Shown here one piece after another: positions 27,638 through 37,910 of a stretch of DNA of 64,000 nucleotides (position 1 is its first letter; every line of letters starts with the position of its first letter). The notes under the pieces are model-generated. The model saw only the letters and a program-made list of their open reading frames with translations. It searched no databases and was not told where the DNA came from. This DNA comes from Caldifarciminota bacterium (GTDB taxonomy: Bacteria; Hydrothermota; Tepidihabitantia; SM23-42): positions 27,833-91,832 of the forward strand of contig JALVOT010000009.1 in the NCBI GenBank assembly GCA_027026255.1. The letters are read 5' to 3'. Made by a program: the position numbers and the translations under genes.

Positions 27638-28840
27638 TCAGCGAATTGTTCCTGCCAACTGGAAGATTGGCAGATACATTGAAACGACCAGAAAGCCGAC
27701 AATACCTCCTAAGAAGACCATTATTATCGGTTCCAGGGCACTGGTAAGGTTTTCAACCGCCTGATCCACTTCTGCATCGTAAAAGTCTGCAACCTTTGAG
27801 AGCATTTCATCCAGTCCACCTGATGCCTCACCGATGGCAATCATCTGGGTGACCATTGGCGGAAATACCGCGGTCTTGCTCAGAGGGTCAGCAATATTTT
27901 CACCACCTTTGATTGAGGTTCGGGCGCGCAGGATTGCATCTTCGACAACCCAGTTACCCGCACTCTTGGCTGTGATTTCCAGGGCATCGATGATTGGAAC
28001 ACCACTGGAGAGCAGGGTTGATAGGGTGCGGGAAAAACGGGCGATGGACTGTTTTCTGATTAAGTCGCCAAAGACCGGTAATTTTAATATTAAGGGATCA
28101 AGGGTTTTCGCCCCGGATTCGGTCTTGTGCCATCTTCGAATAATCGTGAACAGGGCAATCAATATGATGAGCATAGGGAGCGCCCACACCTTCATCAGGT
28201 TGGACAAAGCCATAACGAATCGGGTCATCGCCGGAAGTTCCGCACCCACGCCGTGGAACATCTTGGCAAAGACCGGAATAACAAAGAGCAGAAGGATTGC
28301 GATTGCTCCAATTGCAACCACCAGGATTATTGCAGGATAAATCATTGCACCACGGATTTTACGAATCAGGGCGGCGGTCTTCTCCAGATAATTGGCAAGC
28401 CTTACAAGAATTACATCAAGGGCACCACCGGTTTCACCGGATTCAACCATATTTACATAGAGATTATCAAAGACCTTGGGCTGCCGTCTCAGTGCATCGG
28501 CAAGGGAGAGTCCACCTTCAACATCACTCCGGACCTCACCCAGCACCCGACGCAGGGCAGCGCTTTCGGTCTGTTTGGCCAGAATCTCAAGACAGGTTAA
28601 TAGAGGTAATCCAGCATTGAGCATCGTCGAGAACTGTCGGGTAAATACGGCCAGGGCATGTCGGGAAACTCGGCCGCCAAAAAATGAAACACCCTTTTTC
28701 TCCTCTTTTATCTTTATTGAAGTCGGAATTATCTTTTTCTGTCTTAATGCCGCCACCACATCGGCCTGAGAACCCGCAGCAAGTTCTCCACTTGTTGAGG
28801 CCCCGGTGGCTGTTCTGCCTTTCCAAACAAATACAGGCAT
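27638..28840 (-). CDS. pilC: Type II secretion/type IV pilus inner membrane protein (GspF/PilC)
   Basis: FTRQFSTMLNAGLPLLTCLEILAKQTES...MIAIGEASGGLDEMLSKVADFYDAEVDQAVENLTSALEPIIMVFLGGIVGFLVVSMYLPIFQLAG. Confidence 0.96.
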   Translation of the reverse strand: MPVFVWKGRTATGASTSGELAAGSQADVVAALRQKKIIPTSIKIKEEKKGVSFFGGRVSRHALAVFTRQFSTMLNAGLPLLTCLEILAKQTESAALRRVLGEVRSDVEGGLSLADALRRQPKVFDNLYVNMVESGETGGALDVILVRLANYLEKTAALIRKIRGAMIYPAIILVVAIGAIAILLLFVIPVFAKMFHGVGAELPAMTRFVMALSNLMKVWALPMLIILIALFTIIRRWHKTESGAKTLDPLILKLPVFGDLIRKQSIARFSRTLSTLLSSGVPIIDALEITAKSAGNWVVEDAILRARTSIKGGENIADPLSKTAVFPPMVTQMIAIGEASGGLDEMLSKVADFYDAEVDQAVENLTSALEPIIMVFLGGIVGFLVVSMYLPIFQLAGTIR

Positions 28841-28849
28841 TTTACCTCC

Positions 28850-29926
28850 TTATTTTAGGACTGGTGATTTTTGTTCAACCATATGTTCAAGCTCCTCAAC
28901 ATTAGGTGAATAATTAAATGCGGTCTCAAGGGTTATAAGCCGTCTTGAATAGAGTGTATAAAGTCCCTGGTTCATTGTCTGCATTCCATATTTCTGTCCG
29001 GATTGAATTGCCGAATAAATCTGGTGTTCTTTTTCATCCCGGATCAGGGCACGGATAGCAGGTGTTGCAATCATAACTTCGGCTGCGAGCACACGACCAC
29101 CACCAATTTTGGGCAGCAGCTGCTGGGTCACGACTCCTTCAATCACAAACGCAAGTTGTGCCCTGACCTGACCCTGCTGATGGGGAGGAAAAACATCAAT
29201 GATTCGATGCATCGATTCTGCAGCCGAGTTGGTGTGCAGGGTTGCCATAGTTAAATGCCCGGTTTCGGCTATTGTCAGGGTTGTAGCAATGGTCTCAGGG
29301 TCCCTCATTTCACCGACCATCACCACATCCGGGTCTTCTCGCAGGACATATTTTAAGGCATTGGCGAAGGATTTCGTATCGTTTCCTACCTGTCGCTGGT
29401 TTACAATTGCCTTTTTATGTCTGAAAAGATATTCAATTGGGTCTTCAACCGTAATAATATGGCACCTTCTGGTGTTGTTCACCTTATCAATAATTGCGGC
29501 AAGGGTTGTTGATTTACCGCAGCCGGTCGGTCCGGTGAGCAGAATCAATCCTTTGGGCCTTAATGCCAGCTGTTCGACCGCACGGGGAATACCGAGTTCC
29601 TTGAAACCCCGGATCTCAAAGGGGATTGTTCTTATCGCTGCGGCAGCACTTCCCCGCTGTAAAAAACAGTTACCCCGGAACCGGGATAGGCCGGCAATGC
29701 CGAATGAAAAATCTAATTCCCACTCCATCTCAAATTTTTTCTTTTGCTGGTCATTTAAAACACTGTAGACAAGATTCTGGATTAATTCCGGGGTCATTAT
29801 TTCGTAGTTTGTCGGAACCAATTCTCCATCGATACGGAACATCGGCGGTGCCCCGGTGGTAAGATGTAAGTCAGTAGAATTTCTCTGGACCATTTCTTCC
29901 AAAAGTTGTTTCATTGTAACCGGCAT
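28850..29926 (-). CDS. pilT: Type IV pilus twitching ATPase PilT
   Basis: STDLHLTTGAPPMFRIDGEL...GPTGCGKSTTLAAIID...VGEMRDPETIATTLTIAETGHLTMATLHTNSA. Confidence 0.97.
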   Translation of the reverse strand: MPVTMKQLLEEMVQRNSTDLHLTTGAPPMFRIDGELVPTNYEIMTPELIQNLVYSVLNDQQKKKFEMEWELDFSFGIAGLSRFRGNCFLQRGSAAAAIRTIPFEIRGFKELGIPRAVEQLALRPKGLILLTGPTGCGKSTTLAAIIDKVNNTRRCHIITVEDPIEYLFRHKKAIVNQRQVGNDTKSFANALKYVLREDPDVVMVGEMRDPETIATTLTIAETGHLTMATLHTNSAAESMHRIIDVFPPHQQGQVRAQLAFVIEGVVTQQLLPKIGGGRVLAAEVMIATPAIRALIRDEKEHQIYSAIQSGQKYGMQTMNQGLYTLYSRRLITLETAFNYSPNVEELEHMVEQKSPVLK

Positions 29927-29957
29927 TTTACCTCCTTTTAATAAAAATTACTAATAA

Positions 29958-31676
29958 TTAAAATGATGAAGTCTCCCTTAATAACTCTTCAATGGTTGTA
30001 ACACCTTTTTTAATTTTATCGATTCCATCATTTCTCAATGTCTTCATACCTTCTTTTTTTGCCTGCCGGGCAATTTTATCAGAGGTTTCGCCCTGCAAAA
30101 TCATCGCCCTCAATTCCGGAGATATCGGCATCACTTCGTAAAGCCCGATCCTCCCTTTATATCCGGTTTCGCTGCAATGGGAACAGCCCTTGCCTTTATA
30201 GACCATACCATCAGGAAATGTCTCTTCAGGTATTCCCGCTTCTTCCAGCAGTTTGGGGTCCACCTTGATTTTCTCTTTACATTTGGGACAGATGCGGCGC
30301 ACAAGACGCTGGGCCTGAATCAGAACCAGGGCGCTGGCAACGAGATAGGGGGGTATGCCGATATCAATTAGACGGTTAATGGTGGTCGGTGCATCATTCG
30401 TATGGATTGTGGAGAATACCAGGTGTCCGGTGAGTGCAGCCCGAATCGCAATCTCAGCAGTTTCAGAATCACGGATTTCACCTACAAGGATGATATTGGG
30501 TGCCTGCCGCAGGAACGCCCTCAGCGCCGTAGCAAAGGTCAATCCAATCTCTTCATGGACCTGGATCTGATTTATACCGTGAATATTATACTCAACCGGA
30601 TCCTCAATCGTCATTATCTGTCGATCCGGTTTATTCAATTTTGCCAATGTTGAATAGAGGGTGGTGGTCTTTCCTGAACCGGTTGGTCCGGTTATCAAAA
30701 TGATACCATAAGGGCTTTCAATCGCCCGGGAATATTTTTTCAGTGCCTCATCCGAAAAACCGAGTTTTGTTAAATCAAGCATCAACGAGGAGCGGTCAAG
30801 GATTCGCATCACCACCTTTTCTCCATAAAGCGTCGGAATCACTGAGACACGAAGGTCAATCATTTTATCGCCCACCATTATATTGATTCTTCCATCCTGA
30901 CAGAGGCGGTGTTCGGCGATATCCATCTTTGCCATTAACTTTAATCGGGTGATAATACCCGCCTTAAGATTGAATGGCGGGGACTGTTGTTCCCTTAAAA
31001 CCCCATCAACTCTGAATCTTACCCTTACCTGCCTTTCGTAGGGTTCAATATGGATATCCGATGCCCCTTTCTGCACCGCATCTGCAATATAGAAGTTAAC
31101 CAATCGGATAACCGGTCCACCCTCGGCATCAGCGCGCAGTTTGTTTTCTTCGACCTCCTGTTCATATCCGGTCTCAAGCAGTTCTAAATCTTCAATCCCC
31201 AATTCCTTTGCACCCGGGGTTACCTCTTCTTTAACTTCTGTGATACCCTTTTCCATTTTATAATAGCGGTCCAGTGCTTCTCTGATACTCGATTCTGAGG
31301 CAAGAACCGGATTGATTTCCATTCCGGTGATGAACCGTAAATCCTCAATTGCACTGATGTCGGTTGGGTCCACCATTGCTACTGTAAGATATCTCCCTTT
31401 TCGATTAATCGGCAGAACCTCATAATGATATGCCTTGGATGCCGGAATCAACTTCAAAACATCCTCAGAGGGAATAATATAGTCGAGGTCAATGACTTCC
31501 ATTCTGTAAAGATTACTCAGGTGGGCAAGCAGTTTATTCTCGGGAATCAGTTCAAGACGATTCAGGACACTGATAAGACGCTGACCGGTCTCCCTCTTCT
31601 CCTGAACCGCCTGACGCAGTTGTTTTTCGGTTAGAAGACCATTCTTAACTAAATAACTACCAAGTTTTTCTTCCAT
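29958..31676 (-). CDS. GspE/PilB-family assembly ATPase (copy 2)
   Basis: GSYLVKNGLLTEKQLRQAV; GPTGSGKTTTLYSTL; VGEIRDSETAEIAIRAALTGHLVFSTIHTND. Confidence 0.96.
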   Translation of the reverse strand: MEEKLGSYLVKNGLLTEKQLRQAVQEKRETGQRLISVLNRLELIPENKLLAHLSNLYRMEVIDLDYIIPSEDVLKLIPASKAYHYEVLPINRKGRYLTVAMVDPTDISAIEDLRFITGMEINPVLASESSIREALDRYYKMEKGITEVKEEVTPGAKELGIEDLELLETGYEQEVEENKLRADAEGGPVIRLVNFYIADAVQKGASDIHIEPYERQVRVRFRVDGVLREQQSPPFNLKAGIITRLKLMAKMDIAEHRLCQDGRINIMVGDKMIDLRVSVIPTLYGEKVVMRILDRSSLMLDLTKLGFSDEALKKYSRAIESPYGIILITGPTGSGKTTTLYSTLAKLNKPDRQIMTIEDPVEYNIHGINQIQVHEEIGLTFATALRAFLRQAPNIILVGEIRDSETAEIAIRAALTGHLVFSTIHTNDAPTTINRLIDIGIPPYLVASALVLIQAQRLVRRICPKCKEKIKVDPKLLEEAGIPEETFPDGMVYKGKGCSHCSETGYKGRIGLYEVMPISPELRAMILQGETSDKIARQAKKEGMKTLRNDGIDKIKKGVTTIEELLRETSSF

Positions 31677-33391
31677 TATTCCACCTTTGTTTCCCGAATT
31701 ACTTCTTCAATTGTTGTAACTCCCTGTTCTAATTTGTGTAATGCCGAATCCCTGAGGGTGAGCATCCCTTCTTCAACTGCGGCCTTTTCGATTTCTCCAG
31801 TCGGTGCCTTTTTAAGGATCAACTCACGAATGCGTGAGGTAACCAGCATCGTTTCAAAGACTCCGATTCTGCCTTTATATCCGGTCCCCCGACATTCATT
31901 ACAGCCTTCACCCTTAAATAAGGGGAAATTAATCTTTTCAGGGTCAAGCCCCGCATCCATCAATACCTCGGGAGGGTATTTCATTTCTTTTCGGCATTTA
32001 TTACAGATTTTCCGCAAAAGTCTCTGGGATTCTACCGCGAGCAGGGTTGAGGCGATCAAGAACGGTTCAACATCCATATTTACAAGTCGGGTGATGGTTG
32101 CAGCGGCGGAGTTTGTATGAACCGTGGATAAGACAAGGTGGCCGGTCAGAGAGGCGCGGATTGATATTTCCGCAGTCTCTAAATCCCGAATTTCACCGAC
32201 CATAATAATATTCGGGTCCTGACGCAGATAGGAACGGAGTGCAGAAGCAAATGTGAGTCCGATCTTTTCGTTCACCTGTAGTTGATTGATTCCCATCAAT
32301 GAATATTCAATCGGGTCCTCCGCGGTAATGATATTCAGACCGGGGTCGTTAAGTTCGGTGAGGGCGGAATAGAGGGTGGTGGTCTTTCCTGAACCGGTTG
32401 GCCCGGTAACAAGCACGATACCATAAGGGGTCTTTATCGCCCGACGGAAATTCTTCAGGGTTTCAGATTCAAATCCCAGGAGGTCAAGGTTTAACTGGAC
32501 TGTTGAACGGTCCAATATTCTCAAGGCAACCTTTTCGCCGAAGAGGGTGGGGACGGTTGATACACGAATATCAATAATTTTGTTATGAACCCGTGCCTTT
32601 ATCCTGCCGTCCTGGGGTAACCGTTTTTCCTCGACCTTGAGTTTAGCCATTACCTTTAAGACCGTGGCTAATGCCCGGTTCATTTTCTTCGGCGGTTTCA
32701 TTATTTCGTGAAGTATTCCGTCAATTCTGTAGCGCACCCTCATATCTTTTTCATAGGGTTCGATATGGACATCGGATACATTCAGATCAACCGCATCGGT
32801 GATTATTTTACTTGCCAGTTTTAAGGCAGGGCCACTATCCCGATTATCAACAACCTCAGAAAGGTCTTCTTCTCCCCTGCGTTCGCTGATATCGGGCTCA
32901 TCCATAACCTTTACTTTCTGCTCACCGGCTTCAGTCATTTCGATTTCATACATTACATCAGAGAGTAATTTCTGGATATTATAATGTTCCTGGATTATTT
33001 TAAGTATTGCTTCATCTGAGGCAACGACCGGTTCTATCTCAAAGCCGGTAGCAAACTGAATATCCTCGATCGCCGCCACATCTCCAGGATTGAGCATTGC
33101 CAGGGTAAGCTTTCGACCAAAACGCGAGACCGGAACCACAAGGTATTTTCCAGCAAGGTCAGACGGAATTAATTTTAATATTGAATCATCGATTTTTTTC
33201 CCTTTTAAATCAACTGCTTTTACACCAAAGTGTTTTGAAAGGGCCTTTAATAAATCTTCTTCTTTGATAAAACCCATACGGACCAGGGTCGCTCCAAGCT
33301 TGGTGCCGTCTTTTTTTTGTTCTTCTAAAGCCTGGGTAAGCATGTCTTCAGAAATCATTCCCTGTTTAATCAATATCTCACCTAACTTCAT
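31676..33391 (-). CDS. GspE/PilB-family assembly ATPase (copy 1)
   Basis: MKLGEILIKQGMISEDMLTQALEEQ; GPTGSGKTTTLYSAL; VGEIRDLETAEISIRASLTGHLVLSTVHTNS. Start reset to ATG 33391 downstream of TTGACA-N16-TATTAT. Confidence 0.95.
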   Translation of the reverse strand: MKLGEILIKQGMISEDMLTQALEEQKKDGTKLGATLVRMGFIKEEDLLKALSKHFGVKAVDLKGKKIDDSILKLIPSDLAGKYLVVPVSRFGRKLTLAMLNPGDVAAIEDIQFATGFEIEPVVASDEAILKIIQEHYNIQKLLSDVMYEIEMTEAGEQKVKVMDEPDISERRGEEDLSEVVDNRDSGPALKLASKIITDAVDLNVSDVHIEPYEKDMRVRYRIDGILHEIMKPPKKMNRALATVLKVMAKLKVEEKRLPQDGRIKARVHNKIIDIRVSTVPTLFGEKVALRILDRSTVQLNLDLLGFESETLKNFRRAIKTPYGIVLVTGPTGSGKTTTLYSALTELNDPGLNIITAEDPIEYSLMGINQLQVNEKIGLTFASALRSYLRQDPNIIMVGEIRDLETAEISIRASLTGHLVLSTVHTNSAAATITRLVNMDVEPFLIASTLLAVESQRLLRKICNKCRKEMKYPPEVLMDAGLDPEKINFPLFKGEGCNECRGTGYKGRIGVFETMLVTSRIRELILKKAPTGEIEKAAVEEGMLTLRDSALHKLEQGVTTIEEVIRETKVE

Positions 33392-33514
33392 AACAGTAAT
33401 ATAATACCAATAATTTTTCAATTGTCAAGAGGGAAGTTTTTTAAGCGTTACCCTGTCTGTATATATCTCGATTCAGCTATTGACTTATTGGTCAATATTT
33501 CTATAATGGAAGCG

Positions 33515-33883
33515 ATGATATCGATATTTTCGCTGCTTTTGCTGTCTGCCGGACCGGATACCGGTATCTTTGCTCCAGATACTACTATCTCAAATGACAG
33601 CCTCAGGATAAAAAAGGTGATTTACCGGGACCCCTGGATTTCTCCGGATAAGTTTCTGCACTTTTCCGCCTGTACGGCGATTCCCGGTCTTACCTACCAT
33701 CTTTATGTCTGTCGTTTAAAAAGGGATGAACACTTAGGCCGTGTCTATGCGGTTTCCCTTACTGCAGTCATCGGTCTGGGTAAGGAACTTTACGACAAAA
33801 AAAGAAAAGGTCAGTTTTCCTGGCGCGACCTCTGCTGGGATGGCCTGGGACTCCTGGCCGGCTATTTTATCTTTATCTATTAA
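33515..33883 (+). CDS. YfiM/DUF2279-like small (lipo)protein
   Basis: PDKFLHFSACTAIPGLTYHLY...VSLTAVIGLGKELYDKKRKGQFSWRDLCWDGLG. Start MISIFSLLLL chosen from promoter TTGACT-N16-TATAAT, 7 nt upstream. Confidence 0.75.
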   Translation: MISIFSLLLLSAGPDTGIFAPDTTISNDSLRIKKVIYRDPWISPDKFLHFSACTAIPGLTYHLYVCRLKRDEHLGRVYAVSLTAVIGLGKELYDKKRKGQFSWRDLCWDGLGLLAGYFIFIY

Positions 33884-34940
33884 CAAAACCCATAATTTTG
33901 CTTATCATCTGCACCAGCTTCGCTCTGACCGGCTTCATTATATTCAATTTTACCTCAGGATGAACCGCATTGGTAAGAAGTATAATTATCAGGTTTCTTC
34001 CGGGAACGGCAAGCAGCATTGTCCCGGTGAAGCCGGTATGACCGAAGCTGTTTTTTGGAAGGTGACCGGGAAAAGGGTCAATAACCCAGCCCAGCCCTCT
34101 TTTTTCTTTACCCCTGGTATGGGGTTGAATCATTTTATTGAGCCGGAGACGATTTACGAGTTCGCCCTTAAGATAGGCGCGCATCAATTTTGCGAGGTCT
34201 AAAACATTTGAAAAAAGTCCGGCGTTACCGGCTACACCTTCAAAACAGTAATATGCATTACCGTCGTGCACCTCTCCTGTAATCAAATAATCGCGCCAGG
34301 CAATCTTTCCGGTATCACCATATTTCCGGGCAAGCATTTTTTCATAAAGGTTTCCCATCTCTGTGGGGGCGATGTTATTTTTATTCTGCGGATTAAAACC
34401 GGTATTTTGCAATCCGATCTTTTTTACAACCTTTTTCTCAAAGAACCGGTTGAGTTTCTCTCCGGTGATATTTTCGATAATCTTTCCCAGGATGATATAA
34501 CCAAGACAGGAATAAATAACACGCTTTAAACCGGTATTCACCCGGGCAAGATAATTCCAGCGTTCTTTACGGCTTAACAGATATAACGGAAACCAACCGG
34601 GTAAACCTGTAGTATGTATCAAGAGTTCTTTTATTATCTTATCGCCGTTTAATCCAGCCTTGAATTCCGGAATGAATTTTGCAATCTTATCATCAAAATG
34701 GATGAGATTTTCTTCATATAACATCGTTATCAAGGTTGCGGTGCATATCGGTTTGGTCAGCGATGCAAGGTCAAAAATCATATCTTTCGTCATCGGTTTA
34801 TGTAGGGGAATAACCCGGGAATTACCATAGGATTCAAAAAAATATGTCTTTTCCATATCACCGACCCAGCATACCGCACCGGGGAATCTCTTTTTAGCCA
34901 CACCCTCCTTTAAAAAATTTTCCACCTTCTTAAATGGCAT
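33873..34940 (-). CDS. Serine hydrolase, beta-lactamase/class C family
   Basis: FDLASLTKPICTATLITML...SCLGYIILGKIIE...FGHTGFTGTMLLAVP. Confidence 0.93.
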   Translation of the reverse strand: MPFKKVENFLKEGVAKKRFPGAVCWVGDMEKTYFFESYGNSRVIPLHKPMTKDMIFDLASLTKPICTATLITMLYEENLIHFDDKIAKFIPEFKAGLNGDKIIKELLIHTTGLPGWFPLYLLSRKERWNYLARVNTGLKRVIYSCLGYIILGKIIENITGEKLNRFFEKKVVKKIGLQNTGFNPQNKNNIAPTEMGNLYEKMLARKYGDTGKIAWRDYLITGEVHDGNAYYCFEGVAGNAGLFSNVLDLAKLMRAYLKGELVNRLRLNKMIQPHTRGKEKRGLGWVIDPFPGHLPKNSFGHTGFTGTMLLAVPGRNLIIILLTNAVHPEVKLNIMKPVRAKLVQMISKIMGFVNR

Positions 34941-35859
34941 TCAGGTCGATTCCCCTTAAAAGGTTTAAAAATTTTTTATACGGGGTTGATTTCAGGTCCC
35001 TTATCAATATGCGCAGTCCGGCAGGAATGAATTGTTTGAACCAACTCTTTTTTTTATTGAGGGCGAGATTCGCATAAGCACCAAGTGCCTGCATAATACG
35101 CTGGAGAGCGCAGTATTGATACATACGGATGAAATCCAACCTTTGATAATTCATATCCCGGGATGCTAAACATCTAAGGTAGTAATCGAAGAGTTCAAGT
35201 TCCTGTTTGGGGGTGAGAGAAACATAGGGGTCTTTTAAGAGTGATGCCAGGTCATAGCCGAGCGGACCGTGCCGTGCCGATTGAAAATCGATAATCCTGA
35301 TTTTTTTCTGTTTAATAAAAATATTGGTCGATTGATAATCACGATGCATCAGAAAATCACCCATCGATTTTATTGTATGCAGCATAATGCGTGCGATATC
35401 TTCAAGTTCCGGGTAGATGGGTTTAATACAGCGATCATCAAGATGACAGAATTGTTTAAGAAAAAAATTTTCAAAATATTCCTGTTCCCATCTTATATGT
35501 TCTGCATCATAATGGAGTTCAGTCGGGGCATCGGGATGTGCATCAATCTGGAATTTAATCAGTTCATCTATCGCCTGATGATAATAGTCAAGCCGGCACT
35601 CTTTATTGAATATCTTATAGAGTGAATCCCGGCCCAAATCCTCAACTCCAGCCACCCGCTGGTTGATATCATACCAGTAGAGTTCAGGAACTGCAACCCT
35701 GTTTTTAATAAGATGCTGCTGCAGTTCGATATATCTATCAATGTTTTCGTCCTGGATAAGTATAAATGTCTTTTTACCCTGGCGACAACGCAGGAACCGG
35801 CGGTCTGAACCGCCGCTATTTATCTCTTCCATAACTTCAAATTTCCGGTTATTCAGCAT
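34930..35859 (-). CDS. Aminoglycoside phosphotransferase family sugar kinase (AmgK-like)
   Basis: GGSDRRFLRCRQGKKTFIL...GDFLMHRDYQSTNIFIKQKKIRIIDFQSARHGPLGYDLASLLKDPYV; adjacent to nucleotidyltransferase. Confidence 0.85.
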   Translation of the reverse strand: MLNNRKFEVMEEINSGGSDRRFLRCRQGKKTFILIQDENIDRYIELQQHLIKNRVAVPELYWYDINQRVAGVEDLGRDSLYKIFNKECRLDYYHQAIDELIKFQIDAHPDAPTELHYDAEHIRWEQEYFENFFLKQFCHLDDRCIKPIYPELEDIARIMLHTIKSMGDFLMHRDYQSTNIFIKQKKIRIIDFQSARHGPLGYDLASLLKDPYVSLTPKQELELFDYYLRCLASRDMNYQRLDFIRMYQYCALQRIMQALGAYANLALNKKKSWFKQFIPAGLRILIRDLKSTPYKKFLNLLRGIDLNAI

Positions 35860-36740
35860 ACCGGTATATTAATATTGTTTGCGATGATACGATTGTGGAA
35901 TGAACCCTGCTTAAGCTCTGTGCCGGGAAGGATGATGGAATTATGCAGTTCAACATCCTTATCGATAAAACAATCATCTCCGATACTGACAAAACCGGTG
36001 ATCTTATTTGTGCGCACCCGACTTGAATCCGAGATATATATTGAATCTTCAATCTTGTTTTTAAAAAAACTTTTTTTACCCGTGAGAATATCGCGGTGGA
36101 TTTTCCAGTATGTCAATGGTGTATTAATATTATACCAGGTTAAATCTGTCGGCATACCACATACTACATTTCCTTTCTGTATTGCAGCCAGGAGGACCTC
36201 AACCAGACTGAACCTCTCCTTTGTCGGAAGATAGGAGAAGATTGCCGGTGATAAAACCGCAATACCGGAAAATGTATAATAGTTTCGATGACTGCGTGAT
36301 GTTATATCGACGATGCGATAGTTTTTTATTTTCACAAAATTTGTTTCTGGATTTTTAATGAGGGCAAGGGTGGCGATTGCACCCTTTTTAATATGGAAAT
36401 TTATAAGTTTGCCGAGTTCCATATCGGAAATGACATCTCCGGAATGGTAGATAAAATCCTTTTTTAATATTGAAGAAAAATTATTCAGGACACCGCCGGT
36501 CCCGGTCAAATTCTTTTCTATTGTATATCTGACCCGGGGGATTTTTTCAAGATGCAGCGCAAGTTTATCCGCCTGGTAAAAGAGGTTTATCAATATCTTC
36601 TTCACCCCCTGATTTTTGAGTTTTTCGATATTTATATCAATAAGTTTTCGGTTGATAACGGGGAGTAAAGGCTTTGGTATATGGTATGTAATCGGCCGCA
36701 TCCTTTTGCCATAGCCGGCGGATAAAAGCAATGCGTCCAT
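35853..36740 (-). CDS. NDP-sugar nucleotidyltransferase (MurU-like)
   Basis: MDALLLSAGYGKRMRPITYHIPKPLLPVINRKLIDINIEKLKNQGVKKILINLFY. Confidence 0.88.
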   Translation of the reverse strand: MDALLLSAGYGKRMRPITYHIPKPLLPVINRKLIDINIEKLKNQGVKKILINLFYQADKLALHLEKIPRVRYTIEKNLTGTGGVLNNFSSILKKDFIYHSGDVISDMELGKLINFHIKKGAIATLALIKNPETNFVKIKNYRIVDITSRSHRNYYTFSGIAVLSPAIFSYLPTKERFSLVEVLLAAIQKGNVVCGMPTDLTWYNINTPLTYWKIHRDILTGKKSFFKNKIEDSIYISDSSRVRTNKITGFVSIGDDCFIDKDVELHNSIILPGTELKQGSFHNRIIANNINIPVC

Positions 36741-36741
36741 A

Positions 36742-37905
36742 TTATTTATAAAGCAGATACCGCTTTCTTATTTTCTTGAAATGATTAAGTCCGGACAGCC
36801 ACCGCTTTTTTATACGGCAGACCGGTTCACCCTTTGTCAACGAATTTCTAATCCAATCATTTCCAATCAGGATATCAAACGGCATTTTCTCCTTTTCGAA
36901 TTCATAGGGTGGTAAACGCCATTGAAATGTTTCTGGATATAATCTTTTTATTGTCCTTATCACTTCAAGACCGAGCAGCAGTGGATTAAAGATTTTTTTA
37001 TTTTCAATATAGACCTGTGCTCCACCGCACAACTGGCCCTTATATTTATTGAATGTCGGGATGAAACAGAGCGGTCTGAATACTACACCCTTGATATTTT
37101 CTTTATGCAATGCCTTACAGAGCTCCGCCGGGTCAATATAAGGGGCACCGAAGATTTCAAAGGGCCGGGTTGTCCCCCTGCCTTCTGAGATATTTGTCCC
37201 TTCCAACAGGCACATCCCGGGATAGACGAGTGCTGTATCAAATGCGGGCATATTGGGTGACGGAGGAACCCATTTGAGTCCGCTCTGGGAAAAGTCGTTT
37301 TTTCTCTTCCAGCCGTTAAGTTTAATAATTCTGATATCGGCATCAATCTTATATTCAGTATTAATCAAGATGCATGCCTCTCCAATGGTCATAGCATGGC
37401 GCACAGGTAGAGGATATAATCCAACAAAAGAAGAAAATCGCTTATCCAGGACCGGTCCCTGAACCGCAGTACCGTTTAAGGGATTGGGCCGGTCAAGAAT
37501 ATAGACCGGTTTCTTTATTTTTGCACATTCCTTTATCAAAATCATTGCCGACCATAAAAATGTATAATACCTTGTTCCAATGTCGATGAGGTCAATAACC
37601 ACGGTATCAATATTGGATAAAATTTCTGGTTTGGGAGCCAGGGTTCTGCCGTAAAGACTGGATATGAGAATTTTTTTGCGGGGGTGAATGAAATCATAAG
37701 CCCTTTTTTGGTCCTGAAGGGCGGAGAATAATCCGTGTTCCGGTGCGAATATTACATTGAGTTTACAGTATCGCTGCGCCAAAAATATATCGATGGTGGG
37801 TATAAGTTTGCGATTACAGGAAGCGATATTCGCCAGCAGACCGATCCGCTGTCCGCGCAGTTTTTTAAAATGTGTGCGCACCAGCCTATCTATCCCCAAT
37901 TCCAT
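36742..37905 (-). CDS. DUF1343 protein (NamZ-like exo-beta-N-acetylmuramidase)
   Basis: MELGIDRL...LRGQRIGLLANIAS...FAPEHGLFSALQD...DIGTRYYTFLWSAMILI...ILDRPNPLNGTAVQGPVLD...LLEGTNISEGRGTTRPFEIFGAP. Start reset to 37905. Confidence 0.93.
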   Translation of the reverse strand: MELGIDRLVRTHFKKLRGQRIGLLANIASCNRKLIPTIDIFLAQRYCKLNVIFAPEHGLFSALQDQKRAYDFIHPRKKILISSLYGRTLAPKPEILSNIDTVVIDLIDIGTRYYTFLWSAMILIKECAKIKKPVYILDRPNPLNGTAVQGPVLDKRFSSFVGLYPLPVRHAMTIGEACILINTEYKIDADIRIIKLNGWKRKNDFSQSGLKWVPPSPNMPAFDTALVYPGMCLLEGTNISEGRGTTRPFEIFGAPYIDPAELCKALHKENIKGVVFRPLCFIPTFNKYKGQLCGGAQVYIENKKIFNPLLLGLEVIRTIKRLYPETFQWRLPPYEFEKEKMPFDILIGNDWIRNSLTKGEPVCRIKKRWLSGLNHFKKIRKRYLLYK

Positions 37906-37910
37906 AATAA

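Noticed and set aside
28127-28620. Overlapping plus-strand ORFs of 107-168 aa opposite pilC
   Set aside because: Antisense frames in a region of coding-driven composition; pilC is strongly supported.
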